Positions 11,525 to 22,813 of a DNA stretch of 64,000 nucleotides are shown piece by piece (positions within the stretch are counted from its first letter, which is position 1; every line of letters begins with the position of its first letter). The stretch covers positions 1,116,001-1,180,000 of the forward strand of contig CM065652.1 in the NCBI GenBank assembly GCA_033220425.1, written 5' to 3'. Under the pieces are notes generated by a model. It saw only the letters and a list, made by a program, of their open reading frames with translations, searched no databases and was not told the DNA's origin. Source of the DNA: Lepraria neglecta (taxonomy: Eukaryota; Ascomycota; Lecanoromycetes; Lecanorales; Stereocaulaceae). The position numbers and the translations under genes are program-made.

Positions 11525-12352
11525 ATGTCAGACAAAGCGCAAAGGTGAGCGAAACCTGATTGTTGACGAATGACCAGCATGGTACCCGGTTGCTAATTCA
11601 ATGCAGTAAAGATGCAGCGACAAATCCTAGAGGCATACCCTATGCGCCCTTCGTGGACAAGGTCGAGGATTACGTTTCCTCAAGGGCGGAGGTTGATGGG
11701 ACGATGAAGAGCTTTCAGGAGATGATCTCGTACGTACCTGCCATGCTCAGGGCACAACCCAAACTGATCAGGCCACGGCGACCAGGAAATACCAATTCAT
11801 GGAAGTCAATACGCAGAGACGAAAAGCAGGCTTGGATGAGAGGATACCCGATATCCAGAAAACACTGGAGACGGTGCGCTTTCTGAAGACTCGCAAGGTT
11901 GGTCTCTCAGCAATCGGATAAGACTCGGGCATTGATACTGAGATTTGATACTTGCAGCCAGACTCAGACCCTATCGAAGCCACTTTCGAGCTCAACGATA
12001 CTCTTTACGCCAAAGCGCTTGTCCCTCCTACAGATGAGGTGTACCTATGGCTAGGAGCCAATGTGATGCTGTCATATCCGATCGATGAAGCTGAGACATT
12101 ACTGGAAGGGAAGCTGTCTGGTGCTCAGCAGACACTTGCGAATTGTGAAGAGGACCTAGACTTCCTGAGGGAGCAAGTCACGGTATGGCCGCCAGTAAAT
12201 CTCTCTCCGCGACTGCTGCTCACTCGTTGCTACAGACACTAGAGGTTGCAACGGCGAGAGTGTACAACTGGGATGTCACCATGAAGAGGAAAGAGAAGGC
12301 TGATTCGGGGGAGGATGGGGACGGAAAAAAGAAGGGTCTGCCTAATGGCTGA
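11525..12352 (+). CDS. PAC10: Prefoldin subunit 3 (PAC10/VBP1)
   Basis: Five exons: 11525-11544, 11607-11729, 11786-11897, 11958-12182 and 12236-12352, joined by GT-AG introns of 53-62 bp, giving 198 residues. The spliced start is MSDKAQSKDAATNPRGIPYA, followed by the family segment PFVDKVEDYVSSR. Two long coiled-coil helices flank a beta-hairpin region containing the alpha-prefoldin hallmark VYLWLGANVMLSYP. The protein is one of the two alpha-type subunits of the hexameric prefoldin, which hands nascent actin and tubulin to the cytosolic chaperonin TRiC/CCT. The C-terminus is a short acidic/lysine tail. It shares a 187 bp divergent promoter with the LETM1-like gene. Length and order match the family. 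Confidence 0.94.
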
Positions 12353-13153
12353 TCAGACCATATCCTGAAATTTTCTGCTACGTGAAGAATTTGAATGAAT
12401 CGAAGCAGATTAGTCCATATCCATGACTGAGCCTCAGCACGTGAACTCAAGAATGAGATGATGCATCTCAGGGCTACCACAAGTTGTTACTCCCGACTTA
12501 TCATCCATCCAGTGAATTATTTTTCAAAGTCATATTCGATGTCGTATTTATATTTCTGGCACAAATTTCTGGCACAAATTTCATGGCAACCGTTGACCGT
12601 TAACAGTCATAATATCGTCAAACAACAGGGATTTGGCAGTGACGTTAGGCAGCAAAGCCGTATATTCATATTGACCCGCAGTAGGCATCCATAACAGCTG
12701 CATCAAAGAAAACATCATGTCATGCTGAATAAGATCCTCATTAAATCTCAGGTGAGAAGGGTGTCGATGAGAGGCAGGTGCCGGATAAGGTTTAGCGGAT
12801 CTACGTTTAGCGCGTACGGCGAAAGGTATTAAAGAGTTGCAAAGCCCCGTGTTTTGGACCGGCCAAAATGTCAAGGCTCCGCCGCCAATAGTTCCGCATA
12901 CTGCAGCAGCCACGGCACCACACGGTACTTTCCCCGCATATCAACAAAACACCATAGGATCATTGCTCCACCCTTCCTGCCTTCCACCACATGCTGATTC
13001 ATCATCGTACCGCTTCTCTCCATCATTCGCCCTTAAACACTCATCCGAACAAGCACACGACACCCCCACACCATCCAAAAATAACGGAGAAAACAACCTA
13101 AACATTGGTACCCATGAAAGCTCCAAGCCCTTTTACTCGATTATCTACAACCA
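12353..13153. other. Intergenic region between prefoldin 3 and FCP1
   Basis: About 800 bp without a supported gene. The right half is CA-rich and low in G, typical of a fungal 5' leader, and leads into the FCP1 start. No RNA gene or repeat was recognised. Confidence 0.6.
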
Positions 13154-15848
13154 ATGCTACTACGATTCCCGGCTAGCCTCCATTACCCAATCACCGTCAC
13201 CGAGCTGCTGAAGCAACCAAACGACAACGTCGAGAGGTTCGCACCGCTGTTCTCTTATTTCTATAAGACTACGGTGACAGAAGGTGACGATTTGGGTAAT
13301 GAGTCTCAGGTCGAGAAGACGTTCCCGACTAGGTTCGAGTCCACCGTCGACGGCACGCTCGTGCGATGGAAGATTCAGAAGGGCGCAGTCATCACAAATC
13401 CAAAGTATGTGAATCTCTTTGAACAAGCGCTTCACTATACTGATTCACATACAGTGTGGACATCGCGGAAATAGAGGAACCATGCTCTCACAGCGTCCAA
13501 TTTGGTGGAATGTGCGTCAATTGCGGCAAGGACATGACCGAGTAGGTTCCAAAAACTTCGAGCGCGAACGAACAGCCTCCAACAGTAATGAGACTGATGT
13601 AAATTCCTACAGATTATCCTACAATACCGACCAACTCGATACCACGCGCGCGACCATAAACATGGTCCACAACAACGTCTCCCTTACTGTCAGCCAAGAC
13701 GAAGCCACAAAAGCAGATGATGAAGCCAAACGACGGCTACTGGCCTCAAGAAAGTTATCTCTTGTTGTCGACCTGGACCAGACCATCATACATGCTACAG
13801 TGGATCCTACTGTAGCAGACTGGCAGAAAGACGAAGACAATCCCAACCACGACGCCGTCAAGGACGTCCAATCTTTCCTCTTGAAAGATGACGGACCCGA
13901 AAAGAAGGGTTGCTGGTACTATATCAAACTTAGGCCAAACCTAAAGGAATTCTTGGAGAACGTCTCAAAGATCTATGAACTGCATATCTACACCATGGGA
14001 ACAAGGGCGTACGCGAAGAACATTGCGGACATCATTGATCCGCAGCACAAGATCTTCGGCGATCGTATATTAAGCCGAGACGAAAGTGGAAGCATGACAG
14101 CGAAAAATCTTCAGCGACTCTTCCCAGTGGACACCAAGATGGTGGTTATCATCGACGATAGAGGAGACGTATGGAAATGGAGTCCGAATCTCATCAAAGT
14201 AACACCTTACGACTTCTTCGTTGGTATTGGAGACATCAATTCTAGTTTTCTGCCTAAGAAGCCTGGACCGAAGCCATCACCGAAAGTAGTAGCCGTCGCC
14301 GCCCCAAAGCCCAATCAAGATCTCGCTGAAGGGGCTACTACAGAGGAACCTAAACCCAAGACAAATGGAGACTCAGCCCAGCACCCAGACTCTTCATCTG
14401 CCGAAGAGCCCGAGTCTCCAACAATCAGTAACGTATCCCCACTAGAACAGCTAGTGGCAATGGGAGGCAGCGATGATGCCAGCACACGCCAAGCCCAGAC
14501 AGTCTCCCAGGACGAGGCTCTGGCAGCGCAGCTCGAAGAACGACCTTTACTTCAAAAACAAAAGGAACTGGAAGCGGAAGATGCTGCGACTGAGGCTGCA
14601 GCGGCCAAGGAGGATGAAGATGCCGGCCACACTTCACAGTCTTCAGAAGTATCTTTCGTCTCCAGCGATTCCGACAAACCTAAACACAACCTCCTTCAAG
14701 ACCATGACCGCGAACTCTACCAGCTCGAAACTTCACTTCGAAAAGTCCACACCGAATTCTTCACCATCTACAACTACCAATTGGCCAACGCGCAAGGGGG
14801 TCGCCTGGGGCAGCTTCGGGGTGGACAGAAGCGGAAGGCTTCAGGCCCAACCGACAAATCAGATCTGGACCTCGTACCAGACATTAAGACGGTCTTGCCA
14901 GCAGTAAAAACCAAAGCTCTTGCCGGCGTGGTCATCGTCTTCTCCGGTGTGGTTCCCTTGGGCTTGGACGTTGGAACCACCGATATCGCTATCCTCGCCC
15001 AAAGCTTCGGCGCCAGAATCGAGGACAACGTCAACAGGAACACCACGCACGTCGTTGCTGCGCGAAATCGAACGCTGAAAGTTAGGAAAGCGCTGAAGCG
15101 CGGCAGAGGGAGGATCAAAATCGTAAATCCGCAATGGCTAACGGATTCGATCAACGGCTGGGAGAAAAAGGACGAAACGTCCTACCTCCTAGACATCGAA
15201 GAAGGGAGGTCTGGCCCTACAGATGATGACGATATCCTGAGCGAGAGTGAGTCGCCCGCCAGCGAGACAGACAACGATACCGACAGCAATCCTAGCAAAA
15301 AGCCTTCCTCAAGGCCCACACTTCACCTGAAAACGAGCAGCAACGCCGACGACACGGACTCCGACGTCGAAGGCGGCTTGCCTACTGATCTCGATATCGA
15401 CGAAGGCAGCCCTATAGGTGGCGATAACGAAGACTGGAGCGCGATGAACGACGAACTAGCGGACTTCTTGGGCAGTGATGCTGGAATAAGTGATGATGAT
15501 AGTAATAGCGTGGCTAGTGGGGATAGCTTCGCTAGCTCCAAGTTGAGTGTCAGGGGTAGTAGGAAGCGGGGGAGGGAAGACAATGATAGTGGGGGTGAAA
15601 GTGAGGATGGGACGGGGACGAAGGTCAAGAAGAAGATGAAGGGACTGACGAGTCTGAGCCAGGAGGTTAATGCTGAGATTGAGGCGGATGGTGGTCTGAA
15701 TGGGGATCTTCGGGAAGAGGATGACGACGACGAAGAATCGAGAGAAGAGGGCGATGGGTGGAGCGACTTCGAGGGAGATCTGGAGGAAGAGCTTGACAAA
15801 GCTACTAGTGAGGATGTGGTGGAGGAGAATACCCACGGGGAGAGCTAG
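13154..15848 (+). CDS. FCP1: RNA polymerase II CTD phosphatase FCP1
   Basis: Three exons, 13154-13404, 13455-13541 and 13613-15848, give 857 residues. The second exon is 87 bp and codes the conserved segment around CSHSVQFGGMCVNCGKDM. The catalytic FCPH domain starts at about residue 160 with the DxDxT signature (VVDLDQTIIHATVDPTV) and includes YTMGTRAYAKNIADIIDP and VVIIDDRGDVW. A BRCT domain follows at about 548-640 (VVIVFSGVVPLG ... NPQWLTDSINGWEK). The C-terminal 200 residues are very acidic and Ser-rich with a basic patch (KVKKKMKG). FCP1 removes phosphate from Ser2 of the Pol II C-terminal repeats so that polymerase can be recycled, and binds TFIIF through its acidic tail. The gene is intact. 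It forms the left border of the accessory island. Confidence 0.95.
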
Positions 15849-16321
15849 ATGCCCCGTCTTCGATGTTCATATACTCTTGATGCGTGTACATATTTGAGCG
15901 ATTCTTTACGAGGCATGGCGTCGACATCTTGCGTGGGGTTGGCATATGATACCCATGGCATACCTTCTGGCGGTCTTCTACATTACGAGGTTCAATGCAT
16001 AGAAACAATTTCAATCAAGACTCATTCACTCAAAGATCAATGTTCATGCTTGGTGGCTCTCTTTGTTCCGCTGACGTTCGTCTGCTGGGAAATTTCCTCC
16101 TAGTCCTACTTACTCGTCGGTTCTACACTCCAACTTCTTTCATATTTGCTTCTTTTCGGGCTCACGTTGATTAGCATTATTGGCAAGGATATGCAGATTC
16201 GCTTTATTTCCACTACGCAGTATGACTACTATACCTGACGCCACCAGAGCACCTGCTAATCCGAAACAATATGCGAAACTTCAAGCAAGCAGCCCATATC
16301 CAGATAATTTACATCCAGTCA
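15849..16321. other. FCP1 downstream region
   Basis: Unique-looking sequence with no supported gene on either strand. It separates the FCP1 stop from the duplicated POL2 3' segment. Before any insertion it was probably the FCP1/POL2 convergent intergenic region. Confidence 0.5.
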
Positions 16322-16545
16322 CACATATATACAAACTCCACCACCATTGCCCATGCATCACAACCGCCCAAGCACATCCCCAACAACCCCCCCAAGCATC
16401 CTCAACCCATAACCCCCCCAACCCTCTCCAACACTCTCAGTCTCCCAACCACCTCCTCCCTCCCCACAGTACCAACCCACTCCCCGCTACACCCACAATG
16501 CTCCATAAAATCATTAACCCTAATCTTCCTACATTTCTTATCCGC
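16322..16545 (-). pseudogene. Duplicated 3' end of POL2 (C-terminal zinc-binding segment plus stop)
   Basis: This ~225 bp segment matches about 25790-26010, the end of the real POL2 gene, in the same orientation with only scattered differences: a 3 bp deletion in the CCA run, a lost A near 16412, and several transitions. Read on the minus strand it codes the last part of the second cysteine module (KCRKIRVNDFMEHCGCSGEW) and the gene's C-terminus, but the lost base shifts the frame near the end. It starts abruptly at 16545, where it abuts the transposase remnant, and has no promoter or start. It is a fragment, not a gene. Confidence 0.9.
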
Positions 16546-17165
16546 TACGTAGCACTCGTTTAACTAATAATAAAGCCCTTCTCATCCTAATTATAGATAT
16601 TCTCAGCGGTAATATGATATTTTTCGACTATATTATATAACTAATATAAAAATTAGTATATAGCTAAATAATTAACAAAAGATAAAAAGCAAGTATTACA
16701 AGCTGGTAAAAGTGCTCAAAAGAAGGAGTATATTCAGCTTTGGTACGCTGCTTATCTATATTGCTCAAATATATACTTTTTAATTCCGTTTTGTGCCTGC
16801 GTATAAATTCCCCAGTCTAATTTTTGCCTACTGAGTCACCAATTATTGCCTCCGCCATATTTTTAACCATTTGACTAGTTGGTGGTATGCCTCTGTCTAT
16901 TAGACGATTAATCTGCTCAATAAGGGTCTTTTCCTGGCTTACTGAAAGGCGTTGGAGGTACATTGATGAGGCAACTGCAGCAGAGGTTTAAAGGCCTAAA
17001 AAGCGCCGGCGTAAGGTAAATCGATCCACATGGTATTTCAGAGTAGTCGCCCTATAATTCGGTATATCTTGCGACCTTAAATCTGCAAGAGCAAGCTCTA
17101 AAGCAGTGTTGTTGGCTGTGGAGGCTATAGAGAAGTAAAAATGGTAGATTTGCATTGATGAGTCG
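16546..17165 (-). mobile_element. Pogo/Fot1-like DNA transposase remnant, RIP-mutated and truncated
   Basis: On the minus strand from about 17158 the frame reads a CENP-B-type helix-turn-helix region (LELALADLRSQDIPNY, then FTLRRRFLGL), then LIEQINRLIDRGIPPTSQMV and FIRRHKTELKSIYLSNID, and, in a shifted frame, NIYN-stop-DEKGFII, which is the region of the first catalytic Asp of the DDE domain. Stops interrupt it: CAA to TAA after FLGL, and TGG to TAG after VGKN and after NIYN. All are C-to-T in CpA context on one strand, as expected for RIP. The rest of the DDE domain is missing; at 16545 the sequence changes to POL2 DNA. The AT-rich part at 16570-16700 is the most mutated. GC-rich DNA at about 17160-17220 may be the 5' end of the element. 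Confidence 0.85.
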
Positions 17166-17409
17166 CCGAGCCGGGTGAGTCGTCGGCCCGGGATATCGCT
17201 TAAGCCGCCAAGGCCGCCTTATCAAAGGCTTGGCATTTGAAATTTTCAGGGTGATTCAAAGAAACACGAAGTTTCTGCTCGCACATAAGACCTCAGAAAA
17301 TCAAAGCCTCTTTTCCAATACCAAACTTTGAGTTCTCGTTGGCTTATCCTACTAAGAATCCTGCCAAAATCCACACCGTCTGCTAAAATAACTGTCTCAC
17401 TTTGACAAC

Positions 17410-19139
17410 ATGGTGAAGGGAAAAGTCTGCTTGGTAAGTGATCGTCTAGAGGGTCAAAGACCACATGCAGGATGTCTCTCTAACAGTAGCTAGGCCTACA
17501 GTGGTGGGATTAAGTCTGGAAATCCCTCGAGAAGTCAACCGCTAATCCTATCACACAGGCGGTCTGGACACAAGCTGCATCCTGAGGTGGCTACTTGGTA
17601 GGATCCTCATAATCTTGATGTTCATGGGATAGTCTTAAGGGCTGACGAGCCATACATACAGATGAGGGGTATGAAGTCGTTTGCTGCCTTGCAAACGTTG
17701 GACAAGAGGAGGATTGGGATGCCGTGGAGAAAAAGGCGCTCAAAATTGGCGCACAGAAATTGGTGATTGAGGATTTACAGAAGGAGTTTGTGGAGGAATT
17801 GTGTTTCAGGGCAGTGCAATGCAACGCTCAGGTGCGTGTACCTCATTTGCTATTTTGAATTATATCTAGGACACGGAGACTAACTCAGACTCACAGTACG
17901 AAGGACGCTACCTGCTTGGCACATCGCTTGCACGTCCGGTGATCACGCGATGTCTCATGCGAACGGCACAGCATGAAGGTTGCGACTACGTAAGCCACGG
18001 TGCAACGTTTAAGGGTAACGATGGAATCCGCTTCGAGCTCGCCGCGTATGCACTACAGCCCTCTATCAAGATCATTGCCCCATGGAGAGAGAGCAGCTTC
18101 TTCAACAAATTTCAAGGTCGGAATGATCTGTTGGACTATGCTGCAGAGAAAGGCATACCAGTTACGTCAACTAAAGCAAAGCCGTGGTCGATGGATCAAA
18201 ATTTAGCTCACTGTAGCTATGAAGCGGGATATCTGGAACAGCCTGACCAAACGCCTCCAGATGATATGTGGACTATGACTAACGACCCCCTGACAGCTCC
18301 TAACGAGCCTACCGATATCACAATCAGCTTTCAACAAGGAATTCCGATTAAACTCGTCACGCCACAGAAGACATTCACAGAATCCGTACAGCTCTTTAAA
18401 GAGCTAAACCGGATTGGCAAAATCCACGGTACGCAAAGTATACTCAATGATCTCGGATCCATCGCGAAATTAAGTTTTGAATTACTAATATTTGTGCTAA
18501 CGATTTAGGTATTGGTAGAATTGATATTGTAGAGAATAGATTTCTTGGTGGCTTGAAATCTCGTGGATGTTATGATGTAAGTCAATTCAAGCTTCTGATC
18601 GCAAAATTGCCTTAAATTCTGAAAACGTTTTCTAAATATTTTTTTAAAGTCTCCAGCTATGACTATTCTTCGGCTTGCCCACCTTGATATCGAAGGATTG
18701 ACTCTCGATTCCCAAGTTAGAGCTCTTCGGGATCAGGTAAGCCATACATCCCACCTAACGGATTTGTCACAATAATGGCTGATGATGGAACCAAGTTCGT
18801 GACACACAACTGGAGCACTTGTCGTAAGTTATGACCTTCGCATTCCGATAGCATCTAATCTTCTCTATAGTATACAATGGATATTACTTCGCTCCCGAGA
18901 GACTCTTTCTGGAAAACTCGTTGGTCTTTAGCCAAAAGACCGTGAACGGCGAAGTCCGATTACGGTGCTGCAAGGGAGCTGCCTACGTTCTTGGTCGTTC
19001 TAGCACGACTTCAAAGCTCTACTCTCAGGAGGAAGCCTCAATGGATTCTTTGGAGAATTTCGATCCGGTGGATACCACAGGATTTATTAAGATCCAGGCG
19101 ATCAGGCTAAAGAAGTACTCGGAAGAATGGACTGTGTAA
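17410..19139 (+). CDS. ARG1: Argininosuccinate synthase, divergent but intact (possible paralog)
   Basis: Nine exons: 17410-17433, 17494-17503, 17559-17597, 17662-17831, 17897-18428, 18509-18576, 18650-18736, 18796-18823 and 18871-19139. They splice in phase into 408 residues, the normal family length. The enzyme joins citrulline and aspartate using ATP in arginine synthesis. The ATP P-loop reads AYSGGLDTSCIL (residues 9-20). By human ASS1 numbering, the substrate residues Thr119, Asn123, Asp124, Arg127, Ser180, Ser189, Glu270 and Tyr282 have counterparts (SHGATFKGNDGIRFE, PWSMDQNLAHCSYEAG, IVENRF, SRGCYD). Unusual changes include Phe for Gly in GATGKGND, CCLANVG and CFRAVQCNA where most family members have F and P, and an extra Gly in RFLGGLKSRG. 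The gene lies next to a dead transposon in an accessory region, so a second, faster-evolving copy is likely. Confidence 0.88.
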
Positions 19140-19427
19140 GGGTAAAGTACTGGCCAGAGGTTCTTTATGTCCGTGTTCGGCTCTGATATAATTGGATTTA
19201 AATTTGTTTACAAAAGTTACAGGCTTTGGGTTCTGGGAGTGAATCACATCGTCATTTCCATTCCCTTGTTTACTAGCCTATTCTACTTGCTACGTAACAG
19301 CTATCGAGGAGTTCTAGTGATTTGCAGTGTTCCCGAGCTACATCATCCGTATTTGGAAACCCGCTCTGTAACACGATCTCAACCCTTCTGTCATACATTG
19401 GCCGGTCCAATTTTTATGATTTTGAAT

Positions 19428-22400
19428 CTACACCAACTTTTTTACCCGCAGCCATTCTACTTTGCTTTCGATGCTCTTACGATTCCGGGGATAGCCGAAG
19501 TGCTTCTCAAACTGCGCAGCTATATGCGCCATCGTCTTCCTCTCTTTCTTGCGTTTCTTCTCCTCTGATATAAGCCAATCTATCTCATCTTGCGTCCATG
19601 CCTTGTGTTTGAGTGTGCTCTTATACCCTGGCTGATCTCTATGATGAGCTTTGAAACGTCCATGGAGAGCTCCTGGGGTTCGAATAATGCCAAATTTTCG
19701 CTGAAGCTCTTCGGCTATTTGCTCCCAGGACATGTTTCGATTTCTGCATTCATCAAGTAACTGGTCTTCTTCCTTCTTCCATTTGGGGCCAGTCCTTCGG
19801 CCTCGAACCGACGCCTGAATAGTAACAAATGTTTCATTCTTAATTTTCGCCCAATCTGGCCTCTCCGCATCAGGCGTTTTGGGGTCCAAGGCTCTCCGAA
19901 CCTCCTCATATCGTACTTTGAGCTCTTCGAGTTGAACTTCTTGTTGAAAAGATTCGCCATGTCTTTCCACAACATGCCCTTGTTGGCTTTCCCCACAATC
20001 CACAATATCTGATCGGAAGAATTCGCCCAGGCACTGGGAGAAAGTTTTGGGGCTCTCCATTGCAAAAACTGCCGGGCAAAAGATCCTATTGACCTTGGCT
20101 CTCGGTCAATGCCAAAAAGGACATTTATTTGTTTGGCAATATTGTGGAAATCGACCGATTCTCCATCAAAGACTCTATTGTACAGCCACTCCGCCTCTTC
20201 CGTGGACCAACATTGTCCGTAGACCGTCGGATCGGCCTGACTGGGTTGACTTCGTGATATTCTGACTCGTTTCGATTTCAGTTGCCCGGATGCTAATGCT
20301 CGTCGTTTACGACGTCCGGACTCCGCGTCACTCGAAGCTACAAATGATGCAATGTTCTCACCGGCTGCTTGCAGAAGTAAACGGCGTTCGCGATGGTAAA
20401 GTTCTGCCATACGCTCTTTTAAGCAAGACACAGGCAAGGAATGCAACAAGTTTCCGTCTCTTGCGCGAAAGTTGATTGCATTCTCATCGAAGAAAATTAA
20501 ACATCCTTCGTCGTCCTTCACCTTCACGAGCTGCTGATAAGTGCTGAAACCAAGATTGTATGGCATTTTGTTCTCGCCTGGCTTGAATAATTTAGGTCTC
20601 CTATTTGAATATGTCCCAGTGCTCAAGTACCGTGTTGGTATAAGGCGTCCGTGGTAACGAAAATCTTCATCGTCTACGAAATCCTTGATTCCGAGGTGCT
20701 TTCGCATTTTGAGGCGCGTGAGCCACTCTTTCTTCTTGACGATCTCGGAGTCCAATTGAGTGATAGCATCCACCAGAACTGAGTTACCGCCCTTTCTCAG
20801 CTGCTGGGGGAATCGCAAATGTAACCAGGCCCATGTACTTGCGTTGCCATTAAGATAGGAGGCGCTGATCAACTCTTTAATGGCTTCAGTCGTCTTGTTG
20901 TCTTCAGATTCGTCGTCGAGAGGCTCGCTGTCTTCAGGCTCGCTATCTTCGAGCTCGTTGTCGTCAAGCTCGCTGTCTTTAGGCTCGTTGTCTTCGGACT
21001 CGCTGTCTCTCCGTATGCTGTTGATATAACGGTCGTCCTCAGACTGATCGTCACGAGGCTTCAACTTCTTCTCGGCCTCGTTCACTCCGGTCTGGTTCTC
21101 AAATGTCTTAATGCGGTCGTTCCGAGGAATCGAGTTGCCGAAAGCTTTCGAGCCGTCATCGTTTTTTAGGAAGCCCATTTTATAAGCTTCCTCCCAAAGG
21201 ACCGGGATCAGTATTCCGTAGCTCTGTTTGATTTTCTCTTCGTTAATGTCAACCCCATAGCGCTCGGGTAGCCATTTCAAGACTTTGGCCATAGCGTCAT
21301 TTTTAGTCATGATCCAATTGATCCAACGGGGGCAAAGGTCGGGATTAAGAAATGATCCGATAGCACATTCAGCTTTGGAGGCATACTGATGTGTAGCGAT
21401 CCTCAAAATTGTCCCGTCCTCGTTCCAGGCTTGTCGAAGTGCGTCCATAAAGCGTAGAACTTCGACTGGCATTTGACCATTGGCGATGTAGTCATAGACC
21501 CAGCCAAATCTTTCTTTGAGACCTTTGGGCGTGTTCGGCGATGGATTCCCCCATTCATCAGATCCCATGTCAAGAAAGAGCTGTTCCCAGAAGTCGTCAA
21601 GGGTGGCGCTCCCTTCAGCGAAGATTGCTCGATGCATATCTGTCATATGGCGAACAAGAACCCGGAAACTTGAGATACGGTGTTGACCCATCATAGGGTT
21701 CTGTCTGGCTCCAGTTGTGATTTGGAGCTTTGAGCCACCGGAAGGTGCAATCATGTCGAAGTCTAGGCGCGGAGTCAGCATTGTATCCGAATAGCTTAAA
21801 ACTTTAAGGCGGTGTTCATCACTGGGCCAGACGTAGCCATTGCTTGAGTCTTGATAACCTCCTTGCTCGGACAAGCTTTCATCATCGCGTCCGCTCACAT
21901 CCTCTTCGTCGGCCTGGCAATCAATGGCGTCAAAATTTGCTACATCATTCCAGCCATCTCCTTGGTCGCCACCCGGCGAAAAGTAAGTCACTGCTTCTGA
22001 GGAAATATCACAGGGTCTGTCGAGAGTCGGGTCATATGTCCACTGGGGAAGGCAATTCCAATCTTTGATGCGCTGTCTGTTATAATCCCAGATATAGACG
22101 ATGTCACTCACTCCTTTGGCTGGTATTTTGCCTGGAGGCACACCGTCCGACAAAAGCTGCGCCATGCTTTCGTGCCAGACTTCAAGGAAAAACTCCCAGT
22201 CCATAACAAATTTTGACATTATGGCATCATCTATGTTGGAGCAAGTCTGCTGGACTCGCTTGTACATATGGTACATTACAACACAAAGGAAGCGTTTTCT
22301 GAGATAAAGTGAATGTTGAGATCCTCGCACCAGAAAATGTGAAGGAGCCGTTGCTGACAAAGATACACGTATTAATGAAACTATTCGAGACGATTTCTAA

Positions 22401-22813
22401 GTCATATACTTACAATTCAAGTGTTCGCAAATGTCTCTTAAGAGCATCTCAGGCAGAATTGCGCGAGCGAAGTGATGAAGCCAGGAACTTAAAGTTTGGC
22501 CGCCCTTCTGAGACCAGTCCTCTCCGCGAAATCCGTGATGGCGAAGAAAAGCAAGAAATTGAGAAAACGTCTTGACCCCGTTTTCCAACTCCGGAATATG
22601 ATAGTAATTGTCGTTCTCATCCTCTGAATCTGCAACCAATCCCTTGCCCTCTAGAAAGGTCTTGGTATGACATATTAGAGACCAATGCTTTCTCCACCTA
22701 TAGTTTTTCAGAGACTCAACACCAGACTCCGGGTGCTTGCAGATTTGCCGGTAGAGATGCCTTATACGCTCGGAAGATTTGTTGATTCCTGCTTTCTGCA
22801 ACTCTTCTTCCAT
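19428..22813 (-). CDS. Large protein with four Myb/SANT-like repeats, frameshifted near the C-terminus
   Basis: Exon 1 runs from an ATG at 22811-22813 to 22414; a 60 bp intron (22354-22413) leads to a long second exon. The N-terminal two thirds match no family I know. At 20887-21011 there is an acidic repeat (SEDNEPKDSELDDNELEDSE). The C-terminus has four Myb/SANT-like units: CWSTEEAEWLYNRVF, WANSSDQILWIVGKANKG, PKWKKEEDQLLDECRNR and KAWTQDEIDWLISEEKK. The first two lie in one frame and the last two in another, switching at about 19935-19955; no intron fits there. The last frame stops at 19428-19430. The gene is therefore either newly inactivated, read as a shorter protein ending at the in-frame stop at 19715, or affected by a sequencing error. 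Nuclear DNA binding is inferred from the Myb units. Confidence 0.6.
20887..21011 (-). repeat. In-gene tandem repeat coding Ser/Glu/Asp units
   Basis: About eight imperfect 15 bp units, such as TCTTCAGGCTCGCTG on the plus strand, code for repeated S-E-[DP]-x-E type pentapeptides in the Myb/SANT protein. Such in-phase repeats expand and contract easily and usually form flexible acidic linkers. Confidence 0.75.

Noticed and set aside
15323-15836. Long Ser-rich and Leu-rich minus-strand frames opposite the FCP1 tail
   Set aside because: They mirror the acidic repeat codons of FCP1 and lack introns, starts or family features.
17410-19139. Argininosuccinate synthase as a pseudogene
   Set aside because: All nine junctions follow GT-AG with correct phase, the length is normal and substrate-binding residues are kept.
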